Part shown: in pieces, positions 1 to 8,157 of the stretch | Layout: each line of letters starts with the position of its first letter | Position numbering within the stretch: the first letter of the stretch is position 1 | DNA from: Herpetosiphon giganteus | GTDB lineage: Bacteria; Chloroflexota; Chloroflexia; Chloroflexales; Herpetosiphonaceae | Assembly: GCF_016907925.1 (NCBI RefSeq) | Contig: NZ_JAFBCZ010000044.1 | Span: 1-38,690 of the forward strand | DNA: 38,690 bases | Reading direction: 5' to 3' | Translations under genes and position numbers: made by a program | The notes under the pieces: model-generated | The model's input: the letters and a program-made list of their open reading frames with translations, nothing else | Databases searched by the model: none | What the model was told of the DNA's origin: nothing

Positions 1-95
1 TATCCGGATCGGTTCGCCAGTCTGGCGGAGGCGCGGGCGTGGGTGACGGCGTTCGTGGACTGGTACAACCACGTCCATCGGCACAGTGGGCTGAG
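1..95 (+). pseudogene. IS3-family transposase (OrfB) fragment, 5' part, interrupted
   Basis: The frame open from base 1 encodes the late part of an IS3-type DDE integrase, including the tail motif FVDWYNHVHRHSGL that follows the catalytic glutamate in this family. Coding is broken at base 96 by an IS481-like element. Joining base 95 to base 1548 restores a continuous frame (HSGLSLLTPAMVHGG), so this and the piece at 1543-1761 are the two halves of one gene. The start of the gene lies outside the window. Confidence 0.85.
91..95. repeat. Target-site duplication CTGAG, left copy
   Basis: CTGAG at 91-95 is repeated at 1543-1547, directly outside the two perfect ends of the IS481-like element. 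Removing the element and one copy restores the interrupted transposase frame, which supports a true 5-bp target duplication. Confidence 0.85.
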
Positions 96-142
96 TGTGC
101 TGATCAGGTACATCGTCACCCAGATCATCCACATCATCGGCG
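96..142 (+). repeat. Left terminal inverted repeat of the IS481-like element (47 bp)
   Basis: The 47 bases match the reverse complement of 1496-1542 exactly. Identity stops abruptly after base 142. Confidence 0.9.
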
Positions 143-196
143 ACCGATCCGCTATCATAGTGACCGTCCCCATTTTTTGGCTTGCGGAGGTCATCA

Positions 197-1504
197 ATGG
201 TCACGGATCGCTGGTTTGCTACCCGCCGAACGTTGTACGAATTGCTCCACACGAACCCCGACTGGTCGAATCGCCAGTTTGCCACCGCGCTCACCGTCTC
301 CCCCGATTGGGTGCGCATCTGGAAACAGCGCATTGGCTCGCCACCCCATCCCGATCCCGATGTCGTCTGCCAGAGCCAATCACGCGCCCGCAAAACCCCA
401 CCGCCCGCCTGGAGTGATCGCGTGATTGAGCGGATTCTGACCTTGCGCCAGGAGTTGGCCACGCAGTTCCATCGCACCGTCGGAGCCAAAACCATCATTG
501 CCTATCTCCAACGCGATCCTGATCTGGCCAATGACCGGATTCCCCGTTCACCCACCACGATCAACCGCATCTTGCGCGATCATCAACTGCTGTTTGACCC
601 ACCCACTCGCCAGCGCCAGCCCCGCACCCCCTGTCCGCCCATGCAGGAGATTGAGATCGATTTTACCGATGTTACCTCGATTCCGCCCGACCCCGATGGC
701 AAACGCCAACACGCTGCGGAAGCGTTTATGTGGGTCGATGCGGGCACATCGATTCCGGTTGCCGCACGGATTAGCACTGATTTTCATATGGTCTCGGTCA
801 TTCGCACCACCGCCAGTATTCTCCAGCAGATCGGGCTGCCTGCGCGGATTCGGATGGATTGCGATGTGCGATTGGTCAGCAATAATCGCTTGGCGGATTT
901 CCCCTCGCCCTTCCAACGCTTGTTGCTCAATCTCGGGATTCAGGTCGAGGTCTGTCCACCGCATCGCCCCGACTTAAAGCCGTTCGTGGAGCGGTTTCAC
1001 AAGAATTACAAGGGGGAATCGGTCTACCCAAACTGGCCGACCACCGAGGCCGAAGCGCAAGCCCAAGTCGATGCCTACTGCGATTGGTATCGCACGGAAC
1101 GCCCGCACCAAGGCCGGGCCTGTGGAAATCGCCCGCCTGCCGAAGCGTTTCCAGAATTGCCCGTGTTACCAGCCGTTCCGGCGCAGGTTGATGCGGATGG
1201 CTGGCTGCAGCAGATTGACGGCTGGACGTTTGTGCGGCGGGTCAATGCCCAAGGCAAGCTGGTATTGGATGGCGCAACCTATACGGCAGGCATCGCCTAT
1301 GCAGGGCAGGAGTTGGCGGTGCAGGTGGATGCCGCCGCACGGGAACTCGTCTTCATCCAGCGTGAACGGGTCGTGAAGCGGGTCACGCTGAAGCGGCTCT
1401 TGGGTGGGATGATGCCGTTTGAGCAGCTGGTGGAGGCGCTGTGTGGGTTGGCCGAGCGCGAGACCAAACGGCTCAAGCAGCGGCGCACCAAGCGCCGCCG
1501 ATGA
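197..1504 (+). CDS. IS481-like transposase (rve/DDE integrase core)
   Basis: This 435-aa protein catalyses transposition of the surrounding element. An N-terminal helix-turn-helix-like region (about residues 10-45) precedes an RNase H-fold integrase core. Candidate catalytic acids are D155 (in IDFTD), D221 or D223 (in RMDCD) and E265 (in KPFVERFHKNYKG). A basic tail ends in a run of Lys and Arg. ATG at 197 is chosen because GGAGG lies six bases upstream; a TTG 15 bases earlier has no such site. The stop codon overlaps the right inverted repeat. No frameshift or missing catalytic residue is seen, so the enzyme is probably functional. Confidence 0.9.
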   Translation: MVTDRWFATRRTLYELLHTNPDWSNRQFATALTVSPDWVRIWKQRIGSPPHPDPDVVCQSQSRARKTPPPAWSDRVIERILTLRQELATQFHRTVGAKTIIAYLQRDPDLANDRIPRSPTTINRILRDHQLLFDPPTRQRQPRTPCPPMQEIEIDFTDVTSIPPDPDGKRQHAAEAFMWVDAGTSIPVAARISTDFHMVSVIRTTASILQQIGLPARIRMDCDVRLVSNNRLADFPSPFQRLLLNLGIQVEVCPPHRPDLKPFVERFHKNYKGESVYPNWPTTEAEAQAQVDAYCDWYRTERPHQGRACGNRPPAEAFPELPVLPAVPAQVDADGWLQQIDGWTFVRRVNAQGKLVLDGATYTAGIAYAGQELAVQVDAAARELVFIQRERVVKRVTLKRLLGGMMPFEQLVEALCGLAERETKRLKQRRTKRRR

Positions 1505-1542
1505 TGTGGATGATCTGGGTGACGATGTACCTGATCAGCACA
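1496..1542 (-). repeat. Right terminal inverted repeat of the IS481-like element (47 bp)
   Basis: This is the perfect inverted partner of 96-142. It contains the last nine bases of the transposase gene, including its TGA stop. Confidence 0.9.
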
Positions 1543-1761
1543 CTGAGCCTGCTCACCCCCGCGATGGTCCACGGTGGGACAGCGGACGCGGTGGTGGCCG
1601 CACGGCAGGTCGTGCTGACCGCCGCCGCTGATCGTCACCCGGAGCGCTTTGTGCAGGGGCCGCCGACCCCACCACCCGTGCCAACGGCGGCGTGGATCAA
1701 CCCGCCACTCAGTGTGGCTGCGCAGGCCGACGACCCGGCGCGGCTGAAACGGAATTCCTGA
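1543..1761 (+). pseudogene. IS3-family transposase (OrfB) fragment, 3' part
   Basis: This is the C-terminal continuation of the gene at 1-95. It encodes TPAMVHGGTADAV, HPERFV and PTAAWINPP, typical of the C-terminal end of IS3-group integrases, and ends at TGA 1759-1761. The first five bases are the second copy of the CTGAG duplication. The halves are separated by 1447 bp of another element, so the gene is disrupted. Confidence 0.82.
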
Positions 1762-1785
1762 TCGTCACCCGTCTCAAAAATATTG

Positions 1786-2226
1786 ACACGTTCCGATGCA
1801 GACCCATGGCTGGTGATCACGGATCTGGCTCCTGATGCGGCAACCTGGGCATGGTATGGCATGCGCGGCTGGATTGAACACGGGTTCAAAGACCTTAAAC
1901 GGGGCGGCTGGCATTGGGAACAGACCAAAATGACCGACCCCGAGCGGATTGCGCGCTGGTGGGTGTTGCTGGCGGTTGCGACCGTGTGGGTCGTGAGTGT
2001 GGGCGGGGAGGCGGATGCGACCGACCCTGCGCCCACGAATGCGCAACCCGCGCCATGCATGGAGCCGGCATGGCCGCGAGCAGTGGTCACAGCCCGATCC
2101 CGCACCCTCAGCTGTTTTCGTCGTGGCCTCTTGCTGATCATCACCCACCTCCTGACCCACCAGCCACTTCTCGTGGGACGGTTTTATCCGGAACCATGGT
2201 CACCCGTGTTAACTACCTACCCTTGA
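1786..2226 (+). pseudogene. IS4-family transposase remnant (C-terminal part)
   Basis: The readable frame carries Y-x2-R-x3-E-x6-K (YGMRGWIEHGFKDLK), the YREK signature of IS4-family DDE transposases, with the third catalytic acid as its Glu. A hydrophobic, less conserved tail follows. The domains with the first two catalytic Asp residues are absent: the frame begins about 25 bases after the IS3 fragment stops. It is therefore a 5'-truncated remnant, apparently cut where the IS3 element meets it. The 3' end runs into a palindromic repeat. Confidence 0.75.
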
Positions 2227-2387
2227 AAGCCAGCCCCCTCTCCCACGAAAACGCGGGCGAGGGGGAGCAGCCGTTTTTACCAACGCAGTGCGACAGAATC
2301 ACGGCGTTAAAGCCCCTCGCCCGCCACGTGGGCGAGGGGTTGGGGTGAGGGGATCAGGCCGTGGTTAACCTGATGTACCAGTACAGC
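2205..2387. repeat. Palindromic MITE-like element, copy 1 (left end degenerate)
   Basis: Two G+C-rich hairpin arms (around 2237-2266 and 2311-2340, CCCCTC...GAGGGG type) are joined by a linker containing GGCGTTAAAG. Read on the minus strand it aligns with the copies at 20394 and 30150. The right end CTGATGTACCAGTACAGC matches the end of the 30150 copy. The left end abuts the IS4 remnant and lacks a matching terminus. No ORF is present, so any movement would need a transposase acting in trans. Confidence 0.75.
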
Positions 2388-2785
2388 TATAGGCTATCGG
2401 AACAATAATCTGTGCCAATCTGTGGCAAAAAAACTCAGCCTTCGTGATCTTCGCGCCCTTCGCGGTTCCCTTTCTTCGTGCTCTTCGTGCTCTTCGTGGA
2501 TTAAAAAAGCAATTCTTGTGCGCTTCTTCGCTCACTATAATCGCATTCTCAGCCAATTATCATTGCTTCGGCTTGGGGCTACGATTTAGGCTAGTAGCAC
2601 GCTCAATCCCCTAGAGAGCAGATTTCAGGAAAGAGAAGCAAGAGCACTTTAACGCAGAGGTGCAGAGAAACGATGGCTTTTGGCTATCGGCTATCGGGGA
2701 TGAGTTGGAACATCCAATAGCCTATAACCTAATGCCCCTTCCTGGTTGCAATCATTCTTTAAGCTATGTATGGGAGAGGATCAAG
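2388..2785. repeat. Mosaic short-repeat region before the lipoprotein gene
   Basis: This gap has no convincing gene. 2388-2510 contains, in order, a GGCTATCGG unit, an AATCTGTGG-type pair and several TTCGTGCTC-type 9-mers ending in TTCGTGGATT. 2652-2700 contains TTTAACGCAGAGGTGCAGAGAAA and GGCTATCGGCTATCGGGG. 2511-2650 is unique-looking and A+T-rich, and may contain the promoter for the lipoprotein gene, although I cannot place one with confidence. Confidence 0.7.
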
Positions 2786-3610
2786 ATGACCTATCGCAGA
2801 TTAATCGGATTGCTGATTGTCGCGCTGGCGGCGGTCAGTTGTGGCCGAACGCAGTTGACGATGGATGAGCGTACGGCCCAATCCTCGGGTGGTACAGCCG
2901 ATCTTATAAGCATTACACGAGCCGCAGTAGTAGCATTTTCTAGCAGTGCAACCACAGCAATTCAATTAAGCCCCGGGAAAACCGCAACCAGCGCTGCGCT
3001 AGCAACCCAATATCACATCGATCAAATTGACGCGCTTAATAACAAAGAGAAGCAATTCTTTGCCGATCAAACTCAGTGGGCTTGGGATCTAGCAACCGTG
3101 TATTCTGGAGGCGAATTGCCAACATCGAGCATTATTTCAACGCTTTCACCTCGCCAAATTGCATTTGAAACAGAGATGGCATTAGGCTATAGCCCAACCC
3201 CAGAACCGCTTCCGGTCGAAGGGCAAGTTTTTGAATGCAACCATGGATCAGAGACAATTCGCGGCAACTGTTGGATTGTAAATGACACTGCGAAGCATAT
3301 TTATTATTATCTTTTTACGGGGGCGCTCAGTGCAGAACCAAATCAGGGAATTCTGCTTGTCTTTGCCTCTGGCCCTTCATTAACAATCGCAGAAAAGCGG
3401 ATGCAGGAATACCATACTGAGCAACCACTAGGCCTTATTATGGTTGAATCAGCAGCATGGCCATTGGTATATTTGAAAAATCGGGCAATCCCACCACAAC
3501 GCTTTATCTTCAACCTTGAAACCCGCCAATGGCTTGATGCCACTGATTCAAGTATTCCAACAATGCCCACCAAAATCACGCCAGTTGCAGTTACACCAAC
3601 CAGTAAGTAG
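2786..3610 (+). CDS. Putative lipoprotein of unknown function
   Basis: This 274-aa protein starts with a short basic stretch (MTYRR) and a hydrophobic segment ending in AAVSC, a lipobox that would place a lipidated Cys at residue 19. The mature part should be anchored on the outer face of the membrane. I recognise no domain in the rest. It contains a Pro/Thr-rich tail and a few Cys (ECNHGSETIRGNCW) that could form a disulphide. The ATG at 2786 follows GAGAGGA by five bases; an upstream in-frame extension runs through repeat DNA and is unlikely to be translated. Confidence 0.75.
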   Translation: MTYRRLIGLLIVALAAVSCGRTQLTMDERTAQSSGGTADLISITRAAVVAFSSSATTAIQLSPGKTATSAALATQYHIDQIDALNNKEKQFFADQTQWAWDLATVYSGGELPTSSIISTLSPRQIAFETEMALGYSPTPEPLPVEGQVFECNHGSETIRGNCWIVNDTAKHIYYYLFTGALSAEPNQGILLVFASGPSLTIAEKRMQEYHTEQPLGLIMVESAAWPLVYLKNRAIPPQRFIFNLETRQWLDATDSSIPTMPTKITPVAVTPTSK

Positions 3611-3930
3611 CACACTTCAAAAGGCGCAGGGAATGTATGGCTATAGGCTTTTGGCTGATGGCTAGCGGGTCATTGAGGTTCTTGCTTGAATCGGCATTTA
3701 ACGCAGCGGCGCAGAGAAATATAGCTATCGGCTAGCGGAACGATTGTGAGTATTCCCAGAATTTAGACCCAATAGCCAAAAGCCTGTAGCCTATAGCCAA
3801 CTTAACCTTCGTGATCTTCGTGCCCTTCGCGGTTCCCGTTCTTCGTGCTCTTCGTGCTCTTCGTGGATCAATATAAGGGACGCTGAGAACCGAAATTCTC
3901 TAGCGCCCCTATGTTCTATGTTCTATGCTC
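3611..3930. repeat. Mosaic short-repeat region between convergent genes
   Basis: No gene is seen. 3639-3667 reads as four successive heptamers of the form GGCTNNN. 3690-3720 carries the TTTAACGCAGCGGCGCAGAGAAA module. 3769-3799 is a run of NNAGCCN heptamers. 3805-3870 is a TTCGTG-type 9-mer tract ending in GGATC. 3910-3930 has CTATGTT/CTATGCT heptamers that abut the stop codon of the ABC transporter gene. Confidence 0.75.
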
Positions 3931-5784
3931 TTACTCGCCAATCGTGCCGTTGCCTTTGCTCCATTGCATGGTGTAAAGGTTGTAGTAGCGGCCTTTGCGG
4001 GCTAGCAACTCTGCATGGGTGCCCATTTCGCTAATCTGGCCGCGATCAAGCACCACAATTTTATCGGCGCTGGTGATGGTGCTCAAACGGTGGGCAATCA
4101 CAAAGCTGGTTCGGCCCCGCATCAGCGTATCCAAGGCGGCCTGAATTTGGCGCTCGGTCGTGGTATCAACGCTACTCGTCGCTTCATCCAAAATCAGCAA
4201 GCGTGGGTCGGCCAGCAAGGCACGGGCAAATGAGAGAATTTGGCGTTGGCCAACGCTCAAGTTGACCCCGTTTTCGCCAACATCGGTGTTGTAGCCTTCG
4301 GGCATGCGCTCGATAAATTCGTGTGCGCCAACCGCTTTGGCGGCGGCAATCACAGCCTCATCGCTGGCATCCAAGCGGCCATAACGAATATTGTCGCTAA
4401 TGCTGCCACCAAAGAGGAAGGTATCTTGCAATACAATCCCCAATTGTTGGCGCAAACTAGCTTGGGTTACGTCGCGAATATCATGGCCGTCGACCAGCAC
4501 CGCGCCATCGGTTACATCAAAGAAGCGCCCGAGCAAACGAATAATCGTGCTTTTGCCAGCGCCAGTTTCGCCAACCAAGGCAATCGTCTCGCCAGGCTGG
4601 GCTTCGAGGGTCACATCACGCAACACTGGCTCGCCATCAGCATAGCCAAACGACACATGATCAAACATCACATGGCCGCGTACTGCTGGCAAGATTTTGG
4701 CATTCGGCGCGTCAAGCATATCTGGCTCGGTATCAAGCAAGGCAAACATGCGCTCCGATGAGGCCATGGTCGATTGAAAGGTGTTGTAGCGTTGCGCCAA
4801 TTCCAAAATTGGGTCGAAAAAGCGGCTGACATACAACACAAACGCCACTAAAACCCCAGGCGTTAGCTCATCGCCAACCACTAACCAACCACCAACACCC
4901 ACCACCAAGGCCGTTGCCAACGAACCCATAAAATCGACAGCAGGGAAGAAGGTCGCGGCCAAGCGCGCGGCGCTGGTGTTAGCATTGAAATACGAGCGAT
5001 TGAGATCGTCGAAGTGCTCGCCGTTGGCCTCTTCGCGCACAAAACTCTTGGTCACCCGAATCCCTGAGATCGATTCGTTCAAATAGCCGTTGATCAAGGC
5101 GATCCGTTCGCGGGTTGAGCGATAGGCTTGGCGCACCCGCACTCGCCAGTAGTTGGTCACGATGACCATAATTGGCAGCACGGCAAAGGTTACTAGCGCC
5201 AATTTCCAGTTGAGCCAGAGCATGGCCAGCGTAATACCCACCAATGAGAAGGTTGCGCGAGTTAGCCCAGTAATCGACCAGGTAACGAAATCTTGCAACA
5301 CATCAACATCGGAGATGAGGCGGCTCATCAAGCGGCCAACGCTGTAGCGATTGTAGAAATTGAGCGATAAACGTTGCAAATGGCGAAACAGCGCTGAGCG
5401 TACATCAGCCACCACGCCCGTGCCAACAATCGCCAGCAAGTGAATCCGCGAGCGGTTCGAGAGCCATTCGCCCAACGAAACCACTGCAAAAATAATTGTC
5501 CACGTGTAGAGCGAATTGAGCGATTTGGCCTTGATGCCCACGTCAATTGCTTGGCCAATCACCCATGGCGAAACGACCGACAGCACCGTGCCAATAATCA
5601 TCAGCCCAATTGCGGCGGTCATGGTGCGTTTGTAGGGCACGATAAAGGCTAATAAACGACGCATCAAACGCGGATCGTAGGCCTTGCCCAAGCTGTTTTC
5701 ATCGTCCTTGGGCAATAAATCGGCGACCTTTTTTTCTATTTCATCATCGCGCTTGCGCGACGGCGCTAAAGCTTTGGTTGTCAT
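3931..5784 (-). CDS. ABC exporter half-transporter, catalytic-Glu subunit
   Basis: This 617-aa protein has an N-terminal six-helix exporter domain (about residues 50-340) fused to an ATP-binding domain. Walker A is GETGAGKST (405-413), Walker B is LLILDEATSSVD with the catalytic E534, and the switch His is H565. The signature loop is LSVGQ (509-513), not LSGGQ. This complements the next minus-strand gene upstream, which has normal LSGGQ but altered Walker B and switch residues, so the two should pair as a heterodimer with one weak ATP site. The exported substrate cannot be told from sequence; lipids, drugs and peptides are all possible. The partner gene lies 320 bp upstream across a repeat-filled gap. 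Confidence 0.92.
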   Translation of the reverse strand: MTTKALAPSRKRDDEIEKKVADLLPKDDENSLGKAYDPRLMRRLLAFIVPYKRTMTAAIGLMIIGTVLSVVSPWVIGQAIDVGIKAKSLNSLYTWTIIFAVVSLGEWLSNRSRIHLLAIVGTGVVADVRSALFRHLQRLSLNFYNRYSVGRLMSRLISDVDVLQDFVTWSITGLTRATFSLVGITLAMLWLNWKLALVTFAVLPIMVIVTNYWRVRVRQAYRSTRERIALINGYLNESISGIRVTKSFVREEANGEHFDDLNRSYFNANTSAARLAATFFPAVDFMGSLATALVVGVGGWLVVGDELTPGVLVAFVLYVSRFFDPILELAQRYNTFQSTMASSERMFALLDTEPDMLDAPNAKILPAVRGHVMFDHVSFGYADGEPVLRDVTLEAQPGETIALVGETGAGKSTIIRLLGRFFDVTDGAVLVDGHDIRDVTQASLRQQLGIVLQDTFLFGGSISDNIRYGRLDASDEAVIAAAKAVGAHEFIERMPEGYNTDVGENGVNLSVGQRQILSFARALLADPRLLILDEATSSVDTTTERQIQAALDTLMRGRTSFVIAHRLSTITSADKIVVLDRGQISEMGTHAELLARKGRYYNLYTMQWSKGNGTIGE

Positions 5785-5836
5785 GGAAAACCCTCTTGTT
5801 AAGGATGAAGGATGAGGGATGAAGGATGAACGTATG

Positions 5837-5914
5837 CATCCAACGACACATCCAAATTTTTATTCGACAAGGAAACGTCAAATTACTCGGCTTATTTCAT
5901 AATTCATAATTCAT
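5837..5914. repeat. Direct repeat, copy 1 (78 bp)
   Basis: These bases are identical to 6024-6101. Just beyond copy 1 is CTTCCAAAAG, which is also the last sense-coding stretch of the ABC gene next to copy 2. A piece of the gene's 3' end was therefore duplicated together with the repeat. Confidence 0.9.
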
Positions 5915-6023
5915 TCTTCCAAAAGCCGTACATTACTACATATGAGGGATGAAGGATGAAAATCCTAGCTCATTACCCATCTTTGCTAAGTATGAAGAAT
6001 GAGGGATGAAGGATGAAAATATT

Positions 6024-6101
6024 CATCCAACGACACATCCAAATTTTTATTCGACAAGGAAACGTCAAATTACTCGGCTTATTTCATAATTCATAATTCA
6101 T
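6024..6101. repeat. Direct repeat, copy 2 (78 bp), abutting an ABC gene stop codon
   Basis: This copy is identical to 5837-5914. On the minus strand the ABC gene ends GAAGTATGAGGGATGAA, so its TGA stop is the first TGA of a heptamer-like run leading into this repeat. Confidence 0.9.
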
Positions 6102-6104
6102 CCC

Positions 6105-7862
6105 TCATACTTCCAAAAGGCTTTCCTCTTGATCTTTGAGTTGCAGGTCGTAGATGGTGCGATACAGGCCAGGTTGGGCCAATAATTGTTCGTGCGTGCC
6201 ATGTTGCACCACTTTGCCAGCATCAAGCACCAAAATTTGGTCGGCATTTTTGAGCGTCAACAAGCGTTGGGCAATCACAAAGGTCGTGCGCCCTTGCATC
6301 AATTGGTCGAGTGCTTGCTGAATCAAGTGCTCGGTTTCGGTATCCACGCTTGATGTCGAGTCATCCAAAATCAAAATCCGTGGGTTGAGCAACAAGGCGC
6401 GGGCAATTGCGATGCGCTGGCGCTGACCACCAGAAAGCGTCACGCCACGCTCGCCAACTTTGGTTTGGTAGCCTTCGCTGAAATTGAGAATAAAATCGTG
6501 GGCGCGGGCTGCTTTGGCCGCTACAATCACCTCTTCGTCGCTAGCATCGGGCCGCCCGTAGCGAATGTTATCGGCGATGCTTGAGCTGAATAAGAATGAA
6601 TCTTGCAGCACAATCCCAATTTGTTCGCGCAAACTTTTAATCGCCAAATCGCGCACATCGTGGCCATCGACCAACACTCGACCTTCAATTGGGTCGTAGA
6701 AGCGTGGAATCAGGTTGGTGATCGTGCTCTTGCCAGAGCCAGTTGGCCCCATCAAGGCGATCACTTGGCCAGGTTTGGCCTCGAACGAAACATCGTGCAA
6801 GGTTGGACGGCCACCTTCGCGATAGGCAAACGACACCTGCTCAAACTTGACGTGGCCCTGCACATGCTCCAAGCTCTGAGCAGCGGGTTTATCGGCCAAT
6901 TCATCGTAGGTATCGATAATTTCAAACACGCGGGCCGAGCTAGCAACCGCCGTCGCCGCCAAGTTGACCGTAAAGCCCAAGCGTTGCACGGGGTTGTTCA
7001 ACAACAGCACATAGCTGATCATGGCGAATAACGAGCCAACCGTAATCTTGCCATCAATCGCTTGCGGGCCGCCAATCCAGAGCAAAATAATCACGCTGAT
7101 GGCGACCAAAAAGTTGAAAAAGGGCCAGCTATTACCCCAAATCCGAATCACGGCAAAACGGCGGTTATACCACTCGCCATTATCACGATCAAATTTTTCT
7201 AGTTCATATGGCTCACGGGCAAAGGCTTTGACCACACGAATGCCAGTCAGGCTTTCTTGCATCATCGTCGAGAGCTTGCCCATTTGCTCTTGAATTTTGG
7301 TAAACAGCGGCTCGACCGTGTTGCCAAAGCGAATTGTGGCATACAACAGCACTGGCAAGGGCAAAAGTGCCAAGCCAGTCAAAGTTAAATCTTCCACCAC
7401 CATGGCCACGATAATGCCGAAAAGCAAAAGCATAGTCGAGCTAAGTTCAAGTAACCCAACCCCGACAAAGCGCTCAGTTTCGGTAATATCGCTGGTCGCG
7501 CGACTCATCAAATCGCCAGTTTGTGAGCGATCGTGGAACGAAAACGGCAGCCGTTGAATCGCATCGTAAAAACGATTGCGCAAATCGTAGGCCACGCGAA
7601 AGCTCAGCCACTCGCTATAATAGCGTTGAGCAAAGCCGAAAATAACCCGTACAACTGCCACGCCCAAAATAATCAGCGCAGTAATTAGCAAGGCCCGACT
7701 TGAGCCGCTGGCAATCCCTTCGTCAATTGCTTGTTTGAGCAATTGGGGAATTGCAATGTTTAAGCCGACCGCCAACAGAGTTGAGCCATAGGCATAGAAC
7801 ACTTGCCTAGGGTAGGGCTTTAAGTGGGCCAGTAACCGTCGATACTGATCTAGATGCTTCAC
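6105..7862 (-). CDS. ABC exporter half-transporter, degenerate-site subunit
   Basis: This 585-aa protein has the same architecture as the gene downstream of it. Walker A is GPTGSGKST (372-380) and the signature is canonical LSGGQ (476-480). Walker B reads LILDDSTSSVD, with Asp (D501) in place of the catalytic Glu, and the switch His is replaced by Gln (FVIAQRL, Q532). Asp for Glu is the hallmark of the non-catalytic subunit in heterodimeric exporters such as TM287/288 and BmrCD. The GTG start at 7862 is chosen because AAAGGAGG lies five bases upstream; extending to 7964 adds 34 residues unlike the family. Confidence 0.92.
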   Translation of the reverse strand: MKHLDQYRRLLAHLKPYPRQVFYAYGSTLLAVGLNIAIPQLLKQAIDEGIASGSSRALLITALIILGVAVVRVIFGFAQRYYSEWLSFRVAYDLRNRFYDAIQRLPFSFHDRSQTGDLMSRATSDITETERFVGVGLLELSSTMLLLFGIIVAMVVEDLTLTGLALLPLPVLLYATIRFGNTVEPLFTKIQEQMGKLSTMMQESLTGIRVVKAFAREPYELEKFDRDNGEWYNRRFAVIRIWGNSWPFFNFLVAISVIILLWIGGPQAIDGKITVGSLFAMISYVLLLNNPVQRLGFTVNLAATAVASSARVFEIIDTYDELADKPAAQSLEHVQGHVKFEQVSFAYREGGRPTLHDVSFEAKPGQVIALMGPTGSGKSTITNLIPRFYDPIEGRVLVDGHDVRDLAIKSLREQIGIVLQDSFLFSSSIADNIRYGRPDASDEEVIVAAKAARAHDFILNFSEGYQTKVGERGVTLSGGQRQRIAIARALLLNPRILILDDSTSSVDTETEHLIQQALDQLMQGRTTFVIAQRLLTLKNADQILVLDAGKVVQHGTHEQLLAQPGLYRTIYDLQLKDQEESLLEV

Positions 7863-7985
7863 GCATGCCTCCTTTGTGTTGGTTATCCCGAACCAGCAGA
7901 CTATATAGTATATGCTAAAATGTGCATAACAATATCCGACTTTGGTCGCATGATTATGTTCCAAAGGGACAGGTCAGGGGTTAAA

Positions 7986-8026
7986 CAGCAAGGACACATC
8001 GCAATTAAGCTGATGTGTCCTTGCTG
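7986..8026 (-). terminator. Perfect 15-bp hairpin, possible terminator of the DinB-like gene
   Basis: CAGCAAGGACACATC (7986-8000) pairs perfectly with 8012-8026 across an 11-nt loop. On the minus strand it is followed by GTTTAACC, only a short T run, so it would be a modest intrinsic terminator. It could equally be an operator or an RNA processing site. Confidence 0.45.
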
Positions 8027-8100
8027 CATTGTTAGGGTTATTGAGCTAAATTCGCCGCCGATTTAGCCTCAGCCCGCGTACAAAAGCAGGATTGTTCGTT

Positions 8101-8157
8101 TTTCGGCTCCCCCTCGCCCGCGTTCAGTGGGCGAGGGGGTTGGGGGGTGAGGGAACA
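8101..8157. repeat. Palindromic MITE-like element, half copy (copy 2)
   Basis: One G+C-rich arm of the dispersed palindrome is present: CCCCCTCGCCC (8109-8119) pairs with GGGCGAGGGGG (8129-8139) across a 9-nt loop, followed by the TTGGGG...TGAGGGA tail seen in the full copies. The other arm and linker are missing. It lies a few bases from the 3' end of the DinB-like gene and may act as part of its terminator. Confidence 0.75.

Larger units (their letters stand above)
96..1542 (+). mobile_element. Complete IS481-like insertion sequence, 1447 bp
   Basis: The element has perfect 47-bp terminal inverted repeats (96-142 and 1496-1542). Its ends read TGTGCTGATC... and ...GATCAGCACA; the terminal TGT/ACA is typical of IS481-family elements. 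It carries one intact transposase gene, is flanked by a CTGAG duplication and sits inside an IS3-family transposase gene. The transposase stop codon lies within the right inverted repeat. Identical ends, an intact gene and an intact target duplication suggest a recent insertion. The family is assigned from end structure and the single long rve-type ORF, not from a database match. Confidence 0.88.
5785..6104. repeat. Repeat-filled gap between the two ABC genes
   Basis: This gap holds GGATGAA/GGATGAG heptamer tracts (5804-5830, 5943-5960, 5999-6017), TTCATAA heptamers and a 78-bp perfect direct repeat (5837-5914 and 6024-6101, offset 187). The second copy runs to the 3' end of the upstream ABC gene. 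No gene is present. Confidence 0.85.

Noticed and set aside
1635-2160. Minus-strand frames over the IS remnants
   Set aside because: They oppose recognisable IS3 and IS4 transposase motifs on the plus strand, and G+C-rich DNA leaves long antisense frames by chance.
2660-2785. Upstream extension of the lipoprotein gene
   Set aside because: The extra 42 codons run through GGCTATCGG repeats, lack a ribosome-binding site and would bury the lipoprotein signal peptide.
4240-4761. Plus-strand open frame of 173 codons inside the ABC gene
   Set aside because: It is a mirror of the minus-strand ABC ATPase coding sequence, has no family features of its own and no ribosome-binding site.
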